A DNA stretch of 64,000 bases from Roseococcus sp. SDR (GCF_019083995.1 NZ_JAHRCU010000012.1:91513-155512), one strand, 5' to 3'. Positions 8,356 to 16,898 are shown, numbered from the stretch's first letter. Numbers and translations: made by a program. Notes: generated by a model from the sequence alone, not told the origin.

Positions 8356-8373
8356 ATCATTTTAGTGGATGAT
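8356..8373. promoter_or_regulatory. Short inverted repeat between the XRE gene and the small gene
   Basis: Arms ATCAT (8356-8360) and ATGAT (8369-8373) are separated by 8 bp, in the only A+T-rich part of the 28-bp divergent gap. The position fits an operator for the adjacent XRE regulator. The arms are short, so this could be chance. Confidence 0.3.
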
Positions 8374-8380
8374 GTGGCGC

Positions 8381-8587
8381 ATGACCAGCATCGGCCACAA
8401 TGGCGGTCCGCCGCTCGAGGATGAAGGCACGGCCTGGCGCGGCTGGGTCTGGCGCCGCGCGCACAAGAAGGCCTGGAAGACCCCGCCCCGCGAAATCGCG
8501 CTGCGACGGCTGGCGCGGGCCGAGGAACTGGGCATGAGCTACAAGGAATACACGCTGGAAATCCTCGAGCGCGGCAAGTTCCTGTGA
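8381..8587 (+). CDS. Small conserved protein with a GHNGGPPL motif
   Basis: A 68-residue protein beginning MTSIGHNGGPPLEDE, then a basic Trp-rich segment and a helical C-terminus ending YTLEILERGKFL. Short proteins with a GHNGGPP(L) start recur in alphaproteobacterial chromosomes and phages; as far as I know no function has been established. In-frame ATGs at 8369 and 8372 are alternative starts, but 8381 places the conserved motif at the N-terminus. It is divergent from the XRE-cupin gene. Confidence 0.7.
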   Translation: MTSIGHNGGPPLEDEGTAWRGWVWRRAHKKAWKTPPREIALRRLARAEELGMSYKEYTLEILERGKFL

Positions 8588-8613
8588 CCCAGGGTCGCTG
8601 ACCTCATCCCGAC

Positions 8614-8719
8614 GATCCGGCCGCACAGCGGCCGGCGCCGCCCAACCGGATGTCGGGCCCAGCGCGCCCGCGGCGCGGCGGAGCCAAGCCGCCGGAGGCG
8701 GCGCGCGGCGTCTGAGGGC
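8614..8719. repeat. 106-bp two-hairpin repeat, copy A1
   Basis: One full copy of a dispersed element that begins GATCCGGCCGC and ends TCTGAGGGC. Hairpin 1 has arms GGCCGC and GCGGCC with loop ACA. Hairpin 2 has arms GCCGCC and GGCGGC with loop GGA. It lies in the convergent gap between the small gene and gpsA, 8 bp past the gpsA stop codon. Other copies are at 45752-45999 and 49080-49302. Confidence 0.85.
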
Positions 8720-8727
8720 GGCAAAAT

Positions 8728-9702
8728 CTATTCACCCCGAAGGGGGCGGGCCATGAGCGCGGCCAGCGCACCCTGCACGTCGAGGCGCCCCTGCAGCATC
8801 GCGACGACGGCCGCGCAGATCGGCAGCTCCACCCCGGCCGCGCGGGCCCGCTCCAGCAGGGCAGGCGCGGTCGCGATGCCCTCGGTCACGCCCGCACGGC
8901 CCGCCAGCGCCTGGGCCAGCGTCATCCCGCGCCCCAGCGCGAAGCCGAGCGAAGCGTTGCGGCTCGAGCTTCCCATCGCGGTCAGGATCAGGTCGCCCAG
9001 GCCTGACAGCCCCGCCGCAGTCTCCGGCTTCCCGCCCAGCCCGATGACGAGGCGCGACAGCTCCGCCAGCCCGCGCGTGATGAGCGCCGCGCGCGCATTC
9101 TCGCCGAGTCCCGCCCCCGTCGAGATCCCGGCCGCGATCGCCAGCACGTTCTTGGCCGCGCCGCCCAACTGCACGCCGAGCACATCCTCGCTGCCGTAGA
9201 GGCGCAGCGCCTGGCCGGAGAGCAGCCCCTGCGCGGTCGCCACCAGCGCGGCATCACGCGCCGCCACCACGCTGGCCGCCGGCAGCCCCGCCGCCACCTC
9301 ATGCGCGAAGTTGGGGCCGGAGAGGATGCCGCCCGTGAGGTCCGGCCGCGCCTCGGCCAGCACCTCCAGCGGCAGGCGCAGCGTATCGGCCTCCAGGCCC
9401 TTGCAGACCAGAAGCAGCGGCGGAAGCCCGCGCGGCAACCGCAGCAGCACCTCGCGCAGCGGCTGCATGGGCACGGCGAGGATGCCGAGCCTGGCACCAC
9501 CCGGCGCCGGATCATGGGTGACGCGCAGCGCCTCGGGGAAACTCGCGCCAGGCAGCAGGCGCGTGTTCACCCGCGCGCGCTGAATCTCCTCCGCGCGGGC
9601 CGCGTCGCGCGCCCAGAGGGTGACGCCATGGCCGAGCCGTGCCGCATGAATGGCCAGCGCCGTGCCCCAGGCGCCGGCGCCATAGACGATGACTTCACTC
9701 AT
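8728..9702 (-). CDS. gpsA: NAD(P)-dependent glycerol-3-phosphate dehydrogenase
   Basis: Reduces dihydroxyacetone phosphate to sn-glycerol 3-phosphate for phospholipid synthesis. The complete 324-residue protein has the dinucleotide motif GAGAWG at 8-13, the SGPNFAHEVAAG segment at 128-139, and catalytic Lys184 in GAAKNVLAIAAG. Its start overlaps the rlmJ stop by 8 bp. It is the last gene of the leftward run that begins at radA. Confidence 0.96.
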   Translation of the reverse strand: MSEVIVYGAGAWGTALAIHAARLGHGVTLWARDAARAEEIQRARVNTRLLPGASFPEALRVTHDPAPGGARLGILAVPMQPLREVLLRLPRGLPPLLLVCKGLEADTLRLPLEVLAEARPDLTGGILSGPNFAHEVAAGLPAASVVAARDAALVATAQGLLSGQALRLYGSEDVLGVQLGGAAKNVLAIAAGISTGAGLGENARAALITRGLAELSRLVIGLGGKPETAAGLSGLGDLILTAMGSSSRNASLGFALGRGMTLAQALAGRAGVTEGIATAPALLERARAAGVELPICAAVVAMLQGRLDVQGALAALMARPLRGE

Positions 9703-10510
9703 CGGCGATCCGCGTCAGCGCCCATCCGGCACCCGCCTCCCCTGACAATTCCACGCGCAGCGCCTCCAGTATGGCGCGCGCGGCCTCCTCGAAGCCATAG
9801 GGCGGGTTCACCACGATCAGCCCGCAGCCATTGAGCCGCGCCGCATCCACCGGCTCGCGCAGATGCAGCTCGGCCGCCACCACGTCCCGCACGCCGGATT
9901 CCGCCAGCGCCGTGTGGAAAGCGCGCACCGGCGCGCGGCCCTTGATCGGATACCAGGCCGCCTGAACCAGGCCGCGCGCGCGGCGCGAGACCTCGGTGAT
10001 GGCCGCCGTCAGGCGCTCGTACTCGCCCGGCTGCTCGAAGGGCGGGTCCATGAGGACGAGGCCGCGCTTCTCCGGGAAGGGCGTCAGCGCGCGCACCGCC
10101 TCGAAGGCATCGCGCCTGTGCACCGCCACGCGGCTGTCGCGCCGGAACAGCGCGCGCAGCGTGGCGTGGTCCTCCTCATGCAGTTCGACCAGCGCGAGGC
10201 GATCCTGCGGGCGCAGCAACGCGGCGGTGAGCGCGGGCGAGCCGGGATAGCCCCCATCGGCGCGCACGAGGTCGAGATAGTCGGCGAGCGGCCCCTCGGT
10301 GATGTCGAGCAGCCGGCCGATCCCCGCGCGCCATTCGCCCGTGCGTTCGGCCTCGTCGCTCGCCAGGTCATAGCGGCCGATGCCGGCATGGGTGTCGAGC
10401 ACGCGGAAGGGTGCCGGCTTGCGCGCCAGCGCGCGCAGCAGCCAGACCAGCAGCGCGTGCTTCATGCAGTCGGCGAAGTTTCCGGCATGGAAGGCGTGGC
10501 GGTAATTGAT
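9695..10510 (-). CDS. rlmJ: 23S rRNA m6A2030 methyltransferase RlmJ, apparent ATC start
   Basis: SAM-dependent N6-methyltransferase for A2030 of 23S rRNA. Visible motifs are VLDTHAGIGRYDL (SAM binding), the catalytic MDPPFEQPGEYE and the late NPPYGFEEA. The family N-terminus (Met-Asn-Tyr-Arg-His-Ala) is encoded in frame as NYRHAFHAGNFADCMKH, but the codon where Met belongs is ATC (10508-10510). An in-frame TGA lies two codons further up, so no ATG, GTG or TTG is available. AAGGG lies upstream at SD distance. The first ordinary start, ATG at 10465, would delete the conserved N-terminus. I place the start at ATC, giving 271 residues; a sequencing error is possible. Confidence 0.85.
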   Translation of the reverse strand: MNYRHAFHAGNFADCMKHALLVWLLRALARKPAPFRVLDTHAGIGRYDLASDEAERTGEWRAGIGRLLDITEGPLADYLDLVRADGGYPGSPALTAALLRPQDRLALVELHEEDHATLRALFRRDSRVAVHRRDAFEAVRALTPFPEKRGLVLMDPPFEQPGEYERLTAAITEVSRRARGLVQAAWYPIKGRAPVRAFHTALAESGVRDVVAAELHLREPVDAARLNGCGLIVVNPPYGFEEAARAILEALRVELSGEAGAGWALTRIADE

Positions 10511-10522
10511 GGTTCAGGCCCT

Positions 10523-11215
10523 TCAGATGGGCAGCGTCGCCCCATGCGCGAAATCCTGCCCGAGCAGCGCGAGGATGGCGGCCCCCACCTCCTCCGGCTG
10601 GCGCAGCTTGCTCTGGTCCTCGCCCGGGAAGCCGGCCGAGCGCAGCTTGGTGGCGACCGGACCCGGATCGACCAGCGCGACCTTGAGCGGCGACATCGTC
10701 ACCTCTGCCGCCCAGCAGCGGACGAGATTGGCCTGCGCCGCCTTGGCGCTGCTGTAGAGGCTCCAATAGGCCGTCGGCTCCTCCGCATGCACATCGTGCA
10801 GGAAGAGCGCGCGGCCGGCGGGGGCGGCGCGCAGCGGCGGGTCGCAGGCGCGGATCAGGCGATAGGCGGCGGTGGCGTTCACCGCCAGGCTCTCGGCCCA
10901 GTCGCGCGGCGGGATGTGGCCGGCGGGCGTCAGCTTCGCGAGCAGCCCGGCCGCATGCACCAGGATGTCCAGCCGCCCGAAGCGCTGCACGATGGAGGGG
11001 CCCAGCATGTCGAGCTGCTCGGCCTCCTTGATGAAGTCCAGCGGCAGCAGCGTGGCCGCCCCGCCCGCCGCGCGGATCAGGTCGTCCGTCTCTTCCAGAC
11101 CGCCCTGGCTGCGCGCCATGAGCACGACATGCGCGCCCGCGCCGGCGAGCGCCAGCGCCGCCGCACGGCCGATCCCGCGCGAGGCGCCGGTGATGAGCGC
11201 AACCTGCCCCTTCAT
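10523..11215 (-). CDS. Short-chain dehydrogenase/reductase (SDR) family protein
   Basis: A Rossmann-fold protein of 230 residues with the cofactor motif TGASRGIG (residues 9-16), an NAG-like motif in VHAAGLL, and the active-site YSSAK. Oddity: the catalytic Ser normally about 13 residues before the Tyr is replaced; the stretch reads LFLHDVHAEEPTAYWSLY, with Asp at that position. It may therefore be a weak or repurposed reductase. The overall shape resembles YciK-type SDRs, whose substrates are poorly known. The ATG at 11215 lies 2 bp past the purF stop, so the genes are co-transcribed. Confidence 0.85.
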   Translation of the reverse strand: MKGQVALITGASRGIGRAAALALAGAGAHVVLMARSQGGLEETDDLIRAAGGAATLLPLDFIKEAEQLDMLGPSIVQRFGRLDILVHAAGLLAKLTPAGHIPPRDWAESLAVNATAAYRLIRACDPPLRAAPAGRALFLHDVHAEEPTAYWSLYSSAKAAQANLVRCWAAEVTMSPLKVALVDPGPVATKLRSAGFPGEDQSKLRQPEEVGAAILALLGQDFAHGATLPI

Positions 11216-11217
11216 GC

Positions 11218-12672
11218 TCACACGCCCGCCTTGAGAAGGCTGCCGCGCGCCTCGGTGTTGTCGGTGCGGTCGGTCAGCGGAATGGCGTATTCGCCGGTGA
11301 AGCAGGCATCGCAATAGGCGGGTGCGGCCGGGTCGCGCCCCTCGCGGCCCAGCGCGCGATACAGGCCGTCCAGCGAGATGAAGGCCAGGCTGTCCACGCC
11401 GATCAGCTTCGCCATCGCCGCCAGGTCATGCTGCGCGGCCAGCAACTCGGAGCGCTCGGGCGTGTCGATGCCGTAGAAGCAGGAATGCGTGGTGGGCGGC
11501 GAGGAGATGCGCATGTGCACCTCGGCGGCACCCGCCTGGCGCACCATCTCGACGATCTTCTTGGAGGTGGTGCCGCGCACGATGCTGTCATCCACCAGGA
11601 TGACGCGCTTGCCCTCCAGCATGGCGCGGTTGGCGCTGTGCTTCAGCTTCACGCCGAGGTGGCGGATCTGGTCCGTCGGCTCGATGAAGGTGCGGCCCAC
11701 ATAATGGTTGCGGATGATGCCGAGCTCGAAGGGAATGCCGGCCTGCACGGCATAGCCCATGGCCGCCGGCACGCCGCTGTCGGGCACCGGCACCACGACA
11801 TCGGCCGCCACATGGCTCTCGCGCGCGAGTTCGGCGCCGATGCGCTTGCGCGTCTCATAGACCGGCGTGCCCTCGACCACGGAATCGGGGCGCGCGAAGT
11901 AGATGTATTCGAAGATGCAGAAGCGGTTCTCATCCTTCGGGAAGGGCTTCACCGAGCGGATGCCGCTGTCGTCGATCACGACGATCTCGCCCGGCTCGAT
12001 GTCGCGCACGAATTCGGCGCCGACGATGTCGAGCGCGCAGGTCTCGCTCGCCAGGACCCAGCCATCATTCAGCCGGCCCAGCACCAGGGGCCGCACGCCC
12101 ATCGGGTCGCGCGCGCCGATCAGCCCGCCATTGTGCAGCGCCACCAGCGAATAGGCGCCCTGCACCTGCTTCAGCGCGTCAATGAGCCGGTCCAGCACGG
12201 TGGAGTAGAGGCTGATGGCGATGAGGTGGACGAAGACCTCGCTGTCCGTCGTGGACTGGAAGAGGCAGCCGCGGCGCACCAGGGCGCGCTTCAGCACGGC
12301 GGCGTTGGTGAGGTTGCCGTTGTGGCCGACGGCGAAGCCGCCGAACTCGAAATCGGCAAACAGAGGCTGCACATTGCGCAGCGCCGTCTCGCCCGTGGTG
12401 GCGTAGCGGTTATGGCCGATGGCGGTGCGGCCGGGCAGGCCCGCCATCACCTTCGCATCGCCGAAGATATCGCCCACCAGGCCGAGGCCCTTGTGCGAAT
12501 GGAAGCGGCCCGCGTCATCCAGCGTGACGATGCCCGAGGCCTCCTGCCCGCGATGCTGCAGCGCGTGCAGGCCAAGCGCGGTGAGGGCCGCCGCATCCTT
12601 GTGCCGCCAGATCCCGAAGACCCCGCACTCCTCGTGGAATTTGTCGTCGTCAGACGCGGCGGGAAGGGGCAT
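11218..12672 (-). CDS. purF: Amidophosphoribosyltransferase PurF
   Basis: Catalyses the first committed purine step, PRPP plus glutamine to phosphoribosylamine. The 484-residue protein starts with a 15-residue propeptide that is cleaved to expose nucleophile Cys16 in EECGVFGI. The PRPP-binding motif [14 protein letters not shown] is intact. Cysteines in RFCIFEY, HSCFYG and YCDACFTG match the [4Fe-4S] ligands of the Bacillus-type enzyme. The ATG at 12672 is chosen because further upstream the frame overlaps cvpA. It follows cvpA by 11 bp, the classic cvpA-purF pairing. Confidence 0.97.
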   Translation of the reverse strand: MPLPAASDDDKFHEECGVFGIWRHKDAAALTALGLHALQHRGQEASGIVTLDDAGRFHSHKGLGLVGDIFGDAKVMAGLPGRTAIGHNRYATTGETALRNVQPLFADFEFGGFAVGHNGNLTNAAVLKRALVRRGCLFQSTTDSEVFVHLIAISLYSTVLDRLIDALKQVQGAYSLVALHNGGLIGARDPMGVRPLVLGRLNDGWVLASETCALDIVGAEFVRDIEPGEIVVIDDSGIRSVKPFPKDENRFCIFEYIYFARPDSVVEGTPVYETRKRIGAELARESHVAADVVVPVPDSGVPAAMGYAVQAGIPFELGIIRNHYVGRTFIEPTDQIRHLGVKLKHSANRAMLEGKRVILVDDSIVRGTTSKKIVEMVRQAGAAEVHMRISSPPTTHSCFYGIDTPERSELLAAQHDLAAMAKLIGVDSLAFISLDGLYRALGREGRDPAAPAYCDACFTGEYAIPLTDRTDNTEARGSLLKAGV

Positions 12673-12683
12673 GGCAGGGACCT

Positions 12684-13244
12684 TCAGCTTCGGTTTCGGG
12701 CAGGCGGGCGCATCAGCTCCTCCTGCGTGGGCACGCGGCGTTCCGGCGGGGCTGCGATGCGGGGGCGATACTCCTCCGGCATCAGGCCGACAACCCATCG
12801 GGCGCCATCCACCACATAGGGCAGCGAGCGGGCTTCCTGCACGGGCTCGGGCCAGCGCTCGATGGCGGGGACGAAGAGCCCCGCCAGCACATAGGCCAGA
12901 ACCGCGATGAAGGCGCCGCGCGCCAGCCCGAATATGGCGCCCAGCGAGCGATCCACACCCCCCAGAGGGCTGCGCTGGACGCTGCCCGCCAATGCGTGGA
13001 TGAGGAGCTTCAGCACCACCAGCACGATCAGGAAGACGCCGCCCACGGCCACGCCATCGGCCAGCCAGTCGGGCTCGATCGTGCCTTCCATCAGCGGCTT
13101 GATGTGATCCAGCAGGGCGAAACCGGCCAGCGCCGCGCCGATCCAGGCGGCGATGCCGAGGAATTCCCGCACGAAGCCGCGCAGGAACGACAGGATGGCG
13201 GAGGCCACCATCACGAGGAGAAGGATGCCATCCGCCCAGGTCAT
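12684..13244 (-). CDS. cvpA: CvpA family membrane protein
   Basis: Inner-membrane protein of 186 residues with four hydrophobic segments within the first 130 or so residues and a Pro/Arg-rich soluble tail. The start MTWADGILLLVMVASAILSF is typical of CvpA. The family is needed for colicin V production in E. coli and affects envelope homeostasis; its molecular role is unclear. It sits between radA and purF, 11 bp before purF, as in many proteobacteria. Confidence 0.9.
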   Translation of the reverse strand: MTWADGILLLVMVASAILSFLRGFVREFLGIAAWIGAALAGFALLDHIKPLMEGTIEPDWLADGVAVGGVFLIVLVVLKLLIHALAGSVQRSPLGGVDRSLGAIFGLARGAFIAVLAYVLAGLFVPAIERWPEPVQEARSLPYVVDGARWVVGLMPEEYRPRIAAPPERRVPTQEELMRPPARNRS

Positions 13245-13290
13245 GCTGCACCGCCATGTAGCCGGGGCGGCGATTCCTGTCACCTTGGGC

Positions 13291-14691
13291 CTAATCCCGT
13301 GTTCGCTTCAGCGTTCCCGCCGCAAAGGGCGCCACCAGATCGGCCAGATGGCCCACCTCGGTCAGCCGCAGCCCCTCGATGGCGGCGGGCGGCTTGTTCC
13401 CCCGCGCCACCCGGCGCGGCAGCACGGCGGCGGAGAAGCCGAGCTTCTGCGCCTCCCGCAGGCGCTGCTCGGCCTGGCTGACCTGCCGGATCTCGCCGGA
13501 GAGGCCCACCTCGCCGAAATACACCGCATCCGGATCGGTCGGCCGGTCGGTGATGGCCGAGGTCAGCGCCGCCGCCACGGCCAGATCCGCCGCCGGCTCG
13601 TTGATCCGCAGGCCCCCCGCGATGTTCAGATAGACGTCCGATTGCCCGAAGCTGAGCCCGGCGCGCGCCTCCAGCACGGCCAGCAGCATGGAGAGCCGCC
13701 CGCCCTCCCAGCCCACCACCTGCCGCCGCGGTGAGCCGCCATTGCTGGGCGAGAGCAGGGCCTGCACCTCCACCAGCACCGGCCGCGTGCCCTCGAGCCC
13801 GGCAAAGACCGCGCTGCCCGAGATATTGCCCCGCCGCTCCGCCAGGAACAGCGCCGAGGGGTTCGTGACCTCGACCAGCCCGCCCTCGGTCATCTCGAAG
13901 ACGCCGATCTCGTCCGTGGCGCCGAAGCGGTTCTTGGTGGCGCGCAGGATGCGGAACTGGTGGCCGCGATCGCCTTCGAAATAGAGCGTGGCGTCCACCA
14001 TGTGCTCCAGCACGCGGGGGCCGGCCAGCGTGCCCTCCTTCGTGACGTGCCCGACCAGCACCAGCGCGAAGCCGCGCGCCTTGGCGCAGCGGATCAGCTC
14101 CGCCGCGCAGGTCCGCACCTGCGCCACGGTGCCCGGCGCCGAATCCAGCGCGTCCAGCCACATGGTCTGGATCGAGTCGATGACGACGAGCGTCGCCTCA
14201 TTCTCCGCCTCCAGGCTGGCCAGGATGTCCCTGAGGGCCGAGGCGGCGGCGAGTGCCATGGGCGCTTCCGCCAGGCCCAGCCGGCGCGCGCGCATGCGCA
14301 CCTGCGCCACCGCCTCCTCGCCCGAGATGTAGAGCACGCGTTTGCCCCCCATCGCCATGCGGGCCGCGGCCTGGAGCAGGATGGTGGATTTGCCGATGCC
14401 CGGATCGCCGCCCACCAGCACGGCCGAGGCGGGGACGAAGCCGCCGCCCAGCACGCGGTCCAGCTCGGCGATGCCGGTCAGGTGGCGCGGCGGGGGCGCG
14501 CTCTCGCCCGCCAGGCCCACGAAGGTGATGCCCTTGCCTGGCGGCGCCTTGCCCGCGGGGCCGGGCGCGCGCGGGGCGGTGCTCTCCTCGACCAGCGTGT
14601 TCCATTCGCCGCAGCCATCGCAGCGGCCCTGCCACTTCGGGTGCGTGGCGCCGCAGGATTGGCAGACGAAGCGGGTGCGGTCCTTGGCCAT
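13291..14691 (-). CDS. radA: DNA repair protein RadA
   Basis: RecA-like branch-migration ATPase that processes recombination intermediates. The 466-residue protein has an N-terminal zinc finger with Cys10, Cys13, Cys24 and Cys27, Walker A GGDPGIGKST at about 94-103, the RadA-specific KNRFG motif, and a Lon-protease-like C-terminal domain. The ATG at 14691 is preferred over upstream in-frame ATGs because it gives the canonical MAKDRTRFVC start. A LexA box lies 6 bp upstream. A candidate promoter (TTGCCG at 14722-14727, TATGTT at 14699-14704, 17-bp spacer) would place the transcript start almost on this ATG, so the mRNA may be leaderless. Confidence 0.96.
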   Translation of the reverse strand: MAKDRTRFVCQSCGATHPKWQGRCDGCGEWNTLVEESTAPRAPGPAGKAPPGKGITFVGLAGESAPPPRHLTGIAELDRVLGGGFVPASAVLVGGDPGIGKSTILLQAAARMAMGGKRVLYISGEEAVAQVRMRARRLGLAEAPMALAAASALRDILASLEAENEATLVVIDSIQTMWLDALDSAPGTVAQVRTCAAELIRCAKARGFALVLVGHVTKEGTLAGPRVLEHMVDATLYFEGDRGHQFRILRATKNRFGATDEIGVFEMTEGGLVEVTNPSALFLAERRGNISGSAVFAGLEGTRPVLVEVQALLSPSNGGSPRRQVVGWEGGRLSMLLAVLEARAGLSFGQSDVYLNIAGGLRINEPAADLAVAAALTSAITDRPTDPDAVYFGEVGLSGEIRQVSQAEQRLREAQKLGFSAAVLPRRVARGNKPPAAIEGLRLTEVGHLADLVAPFAAGTLKRTRD

Positions 14692-14697
14692 GGGCAA

Positions 14698-14712
14698 GAA
14701 CATAAATAGAAC
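14698..14712 (-). promoter_or_regulatory. LexA (SOS) box upstream of radA
   Basis: Leftward the sequence reads GTTCTATTTATGTTC, an exact match to the alphaproteobacterial SOS box GTTC-N7-GTTC with an A+T-rich centre. It lies 6 bp before the radA start and overlaps the candidate -10 box, where LexA would block transcription of radA and the genes after it. Confidence 0.8.
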
Positions 14713-14862
14713 GTCGTCACTCGGCAAGGGATGGGCCGCGATAGGCGGCGCCGATGGCCGGCGATGCCAGAGCGGATTGGCCGCGCGCCGCCCTGCGCCC
14801 TAGCTTCCGGTCATCGGCATGGCGGCCCTGCCCGCTGGCATGAAGACGAAGGAGCGATCGAG

Positions 14863-15074
14863 ATGAGACAGCACCTGTTGACCGGCCTCGCCGTCGCCGC
14901 GCTGGGCGCGCTCCCCTTCGCCGGTGCCTCGCGCCCCATGGCACCTCCGAACCGATCCAGCTGGGCGTGGCGACGCTGGGCAATCCGTCGGGCGCCGGTG
15001 GCCTGAACCTGCCGATGGACCTCGCTTCCGGCACCACCATCACCTGCCGCGTCCTGGTCCGCTCGGGCGCCTGA
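14863..15074 (+). pseudogene. Frameshifted small secreted protein
   Basis: The ATG at 14863 begins a clear signal peptide (MRQHLLTGLAVAALGALPFA). In this frame translation continues into out-of-frame residues and stops at 15006. From about 14930 another frame encodes a protein-like stretch starting GTSEPIQLGVATLGNPSGAG and ending CRVLVRSGA, with a TGA at 15072-15074. One indel near 14915-14935 would join them into a secreted protein of about 70 residues. It is either a recent pseudogene or a sequencing error. I do not recognise the family. Confidence 0.55.
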
Positions 15075-15162
15075 GCCGGCCCCAAGTCTCGGGATGAGCC
15101 CTGATCCTCGGCTCATTCGCAGAGGTCGTCGCGCCACTTCCCCATCCCAGGCGCGGCGGCAC

Positions 15163-15201
15163 CCCCGGCGGGGCGATCCCCCCCAACTGGCCCCGCCGGG
15201 G
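15163..15201. terminator. Large G+C hairpin in a convergent gap
   Basis: Arms CCCCGGCGGGGC (15163-15174) and GCCCCGCCGGGG (15190-15201) pair perfectly over 12 bp around a 15-base loop. A second inverted repeat (ATGAGCC at 15094-15100, GGCTCAT at 15110-15116) lies nearby. Both are between the frameshifted gene and the leftward gene at 15215-15574. No T-run follows, so any terminator role would be Rho-assisted. Confidence 0.4.
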
Positions 15202-15214
15202 CCCCCATCCCCGC

Positions 15215-15574
15215 TCACCCCATGCGGCAGGAGGCGCCGAGGCCGCGCAGCAGGGCCTCGGGCGGCAGGCCGGCCGATTGCTCCTCCGGCACGCGCAGCG
15301 CGAAGACCGTCTCGCCGCGGCGGGTCAGCATCAGGGGCAGGCCCATCTGCGGCCGCCCGCCGCCGGTCGTCAGTACGGGCTGCAGCAGGATCGCCTCCCC
15401 CGAGCGATTGGCGACGGCGACGGTGAGGCCGGTGGCGGCCAGGCCCGGCGCGTGCTCATGCCATTTCGGGCTGATGGCCAGGACCTCGACACGGCCGCCG
15501 CACAGCGAGCTCGCGCCAAAGGCGGGGCCGGCGAGAAGGCAGGCAAAGGCCGAAAGGGCCAGAATGCGGCGCAT
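15215..15574 (-). CDS. Small secreted protein of unknown function
   Basis: A 119-residue protein with an N-terminal Sec signal peptide (about residues 1-20, ending AFGA), followed by a predicted beta-rich domain. Two cysteines, near residue 25 and near the C-terminus, could form a disulfide. GGAGCG precedes the ATG at 15574. I do not recognise the family. It follows ccmB in the same direction after 74 bp, but nothing in its sequence suggests a role in cytochrome c maturation. Confidence 0.65.
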   Translation of the reverse strand: MRRILALSAFACLLAGPAFGASSLCGGRVEVLAISPKWHEHAPGLAATGLTVAVANRSGEAILLQPVLTTGGGRPQMGLPLMLTRRGETVFALRVPEEQSAGLPPEALLRGLGASCRMG

Positions 15575-15648
15575 GGGATCGCTCCATCCGAGTGAGAACG
15601 ATCCCGCTCTATGGGATGAAGGTTAACCGCCGCCTAAGCCACGCACGG

Positions 15649-16299
15649 TCAATCGCCGCGCAGCGCCGCGCCCGCCGCCAGGGGGGCAAGTGGCGCCGCG
15701 AGCGCCAGGATCGCGGCCTCCAGCAGCAGATAGGGCCGCGGCTCGAGCCCGCTCGCCGCGGCCTCGATGGCGGCCGCGCCGAAGATCACCGCGGGGATGG
15801 AAAGCGGCAGGACCAGCAGCGGCAGCAGCACGCCGCCGCGCCGGGCGCCGAGCGTCAGCGCCGCCCCCGCCGCGCCGAAGACGGACAGGATGGCGGAAGC
15901 GAGCCCCAGCGCCAGCATGGCGGCGGGCCAGGCCTCGGTCGGCAGGTTGAGCAGGGCCGCGGCCAGTGGCGTGGCCAGCACCAGCGGAATGCCGGTGGTG
16001 ATCCAGTGCCCCAGCGCCTTCACCGCCGCGATGGCGGCCGGATGCAGGCCCGAGAGCAGGAGCTGATCCAACGAGCCATCCTCCGCCTCCGCGCCGAACA
16101 GCCGGTCCAGCGGCAGCAGCGCCGCCAGCAGCGCGGCGGCCAGCAGCACGCCGGGGGCGAGCCGCGTCAGCAATTCGGGCGAGGGGCCGACGCCGAAGGG
16201 GAACATCGCCGCCACCAGCACGAAGAACATGACGGCCGAGAGCGTATCGGCCGGGTGGCGGAGCGCGAGGCGGAGCTCACGGGCCAGCAACGCGATCAC
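15649..16299 (-). CDS. ccmB: Heme exporter membrane subunit CcmB
   Basis: Membrane part of the CcmAB ABC complex, which acts in releasing heme-loaded CcmE during cytochrome c maturation. The 216 residues form about six membrane helices. The opening VIALLARELRLALRHPADTL and the internal EDGSLDQLLLSGL are characteristic of the family. The start is GTG in a 4-bp GTGA overlap with the ccmA stop. ccmC, which usually follows, is absent here; the downstream neighbours are small secreted proteins, so the rest of the ccm genes must be elsewhere. Confidence 0.95.
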   Translation of the reverse strand: MIALLARELRLALRHPADTLSAVMFFVLVAAMFPFGVGPSPELLTRLAPGVLLAAALLAALLPLDRLFGAEAEDGSLDQLLLSGLHPAAIAAVKALGHWITTGIPLVLATPLAAALLNLPTEAWPAAMLALGLASAILSVFGAAGAALTLGARRGGVLLPLLVLPLSIPAVIFGAAAIEAAASGLEPRPYLLLEAAILALAAPLAPLAAGAALRGD

Positions 16300-16898
16300 A
16301 GGCGCAGCTCCCGCGCATCGGGCAGCGGCAGCGGCAGGTGGGTGGCGGCCAGGATCATGCCCCCCGCCGCCCGATGCGCGGCGAAGAGTGGGGCGAGGCG
16401 CTCCACTGACGCCGCATCCAGCCCGACCGAGGGCTCGTCCAGCAGCCAGAGCCGGGCGGGGGCGAGTGCCAGCCGCGCCAGCGCCAGCCGCCGCTTCTGC
16501 CCCGACGAAAGCACCCGCGCCGGCAGATCGGCCAGCGGCGTCAGCTCCAGCGCGGCCAGTGCCGCCGCCACATCCCCGCCCCAGAGGCGCGCGAAGAAGG
16601 AGAGGTTCTCGCGCGCGGTCAGCGCCGGCTTCAGCGCGTCCTGGTGGCCGATATAGCGCAGCCGCGCGCCATGCGCCGCCGGATCGGCCAGGCAATCCTC
16701 GCCCTCCCAGGTCAGAGTTCCTTCCGCCGCCGGAATCAATCCCGCGAGCAACCGCAGCAGGGAGGACTTGCCCGCGCCATTCGCCCCGGTCAGCAGCAGG
16801 GCCTCGCCCGGGGAAACCTCGAAGGACAACCCGGCGAAGACCAATCGTTCCGCCCGCCAACAGGCCAATTCTCGCGCTTGCAGCAGGGCGGCCTCCAT
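16296..16898 (-). CDS. ccmA: Heme exporter ATP-binding subunit CcmA
   Basis: ABC ATPase of the cytochrome c maturation system, paired with CcmB. The 200 residues include Walker A GANGAGKSS (38-46), the signature LSSGQKRRLALARL and Walker B LWLLDEPS. The ATG at 16898 gives the normal family length; an in-frame extension to 16955 would overlap the acnA start region. It is divergent from acnA, with 56 bp between starts. Confidence 0.95.
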   Translation of the reverse strand: MEAALLQARELACWRAERLVFAGLSFEVSPGEALLLTGANGAGKSSLLRLLAGLIPAAEGTLTWEGEDCLADPAAHGARLRYIGHQDALKPALTARENLSFFARLWGGDVAAALAALELTPLADLPARVLSSGQKRRLALARLALAPARLWLLDEPSVGLDAASVERLAPLFAAHRAAGGMILAATHLPLPLPDARELRL

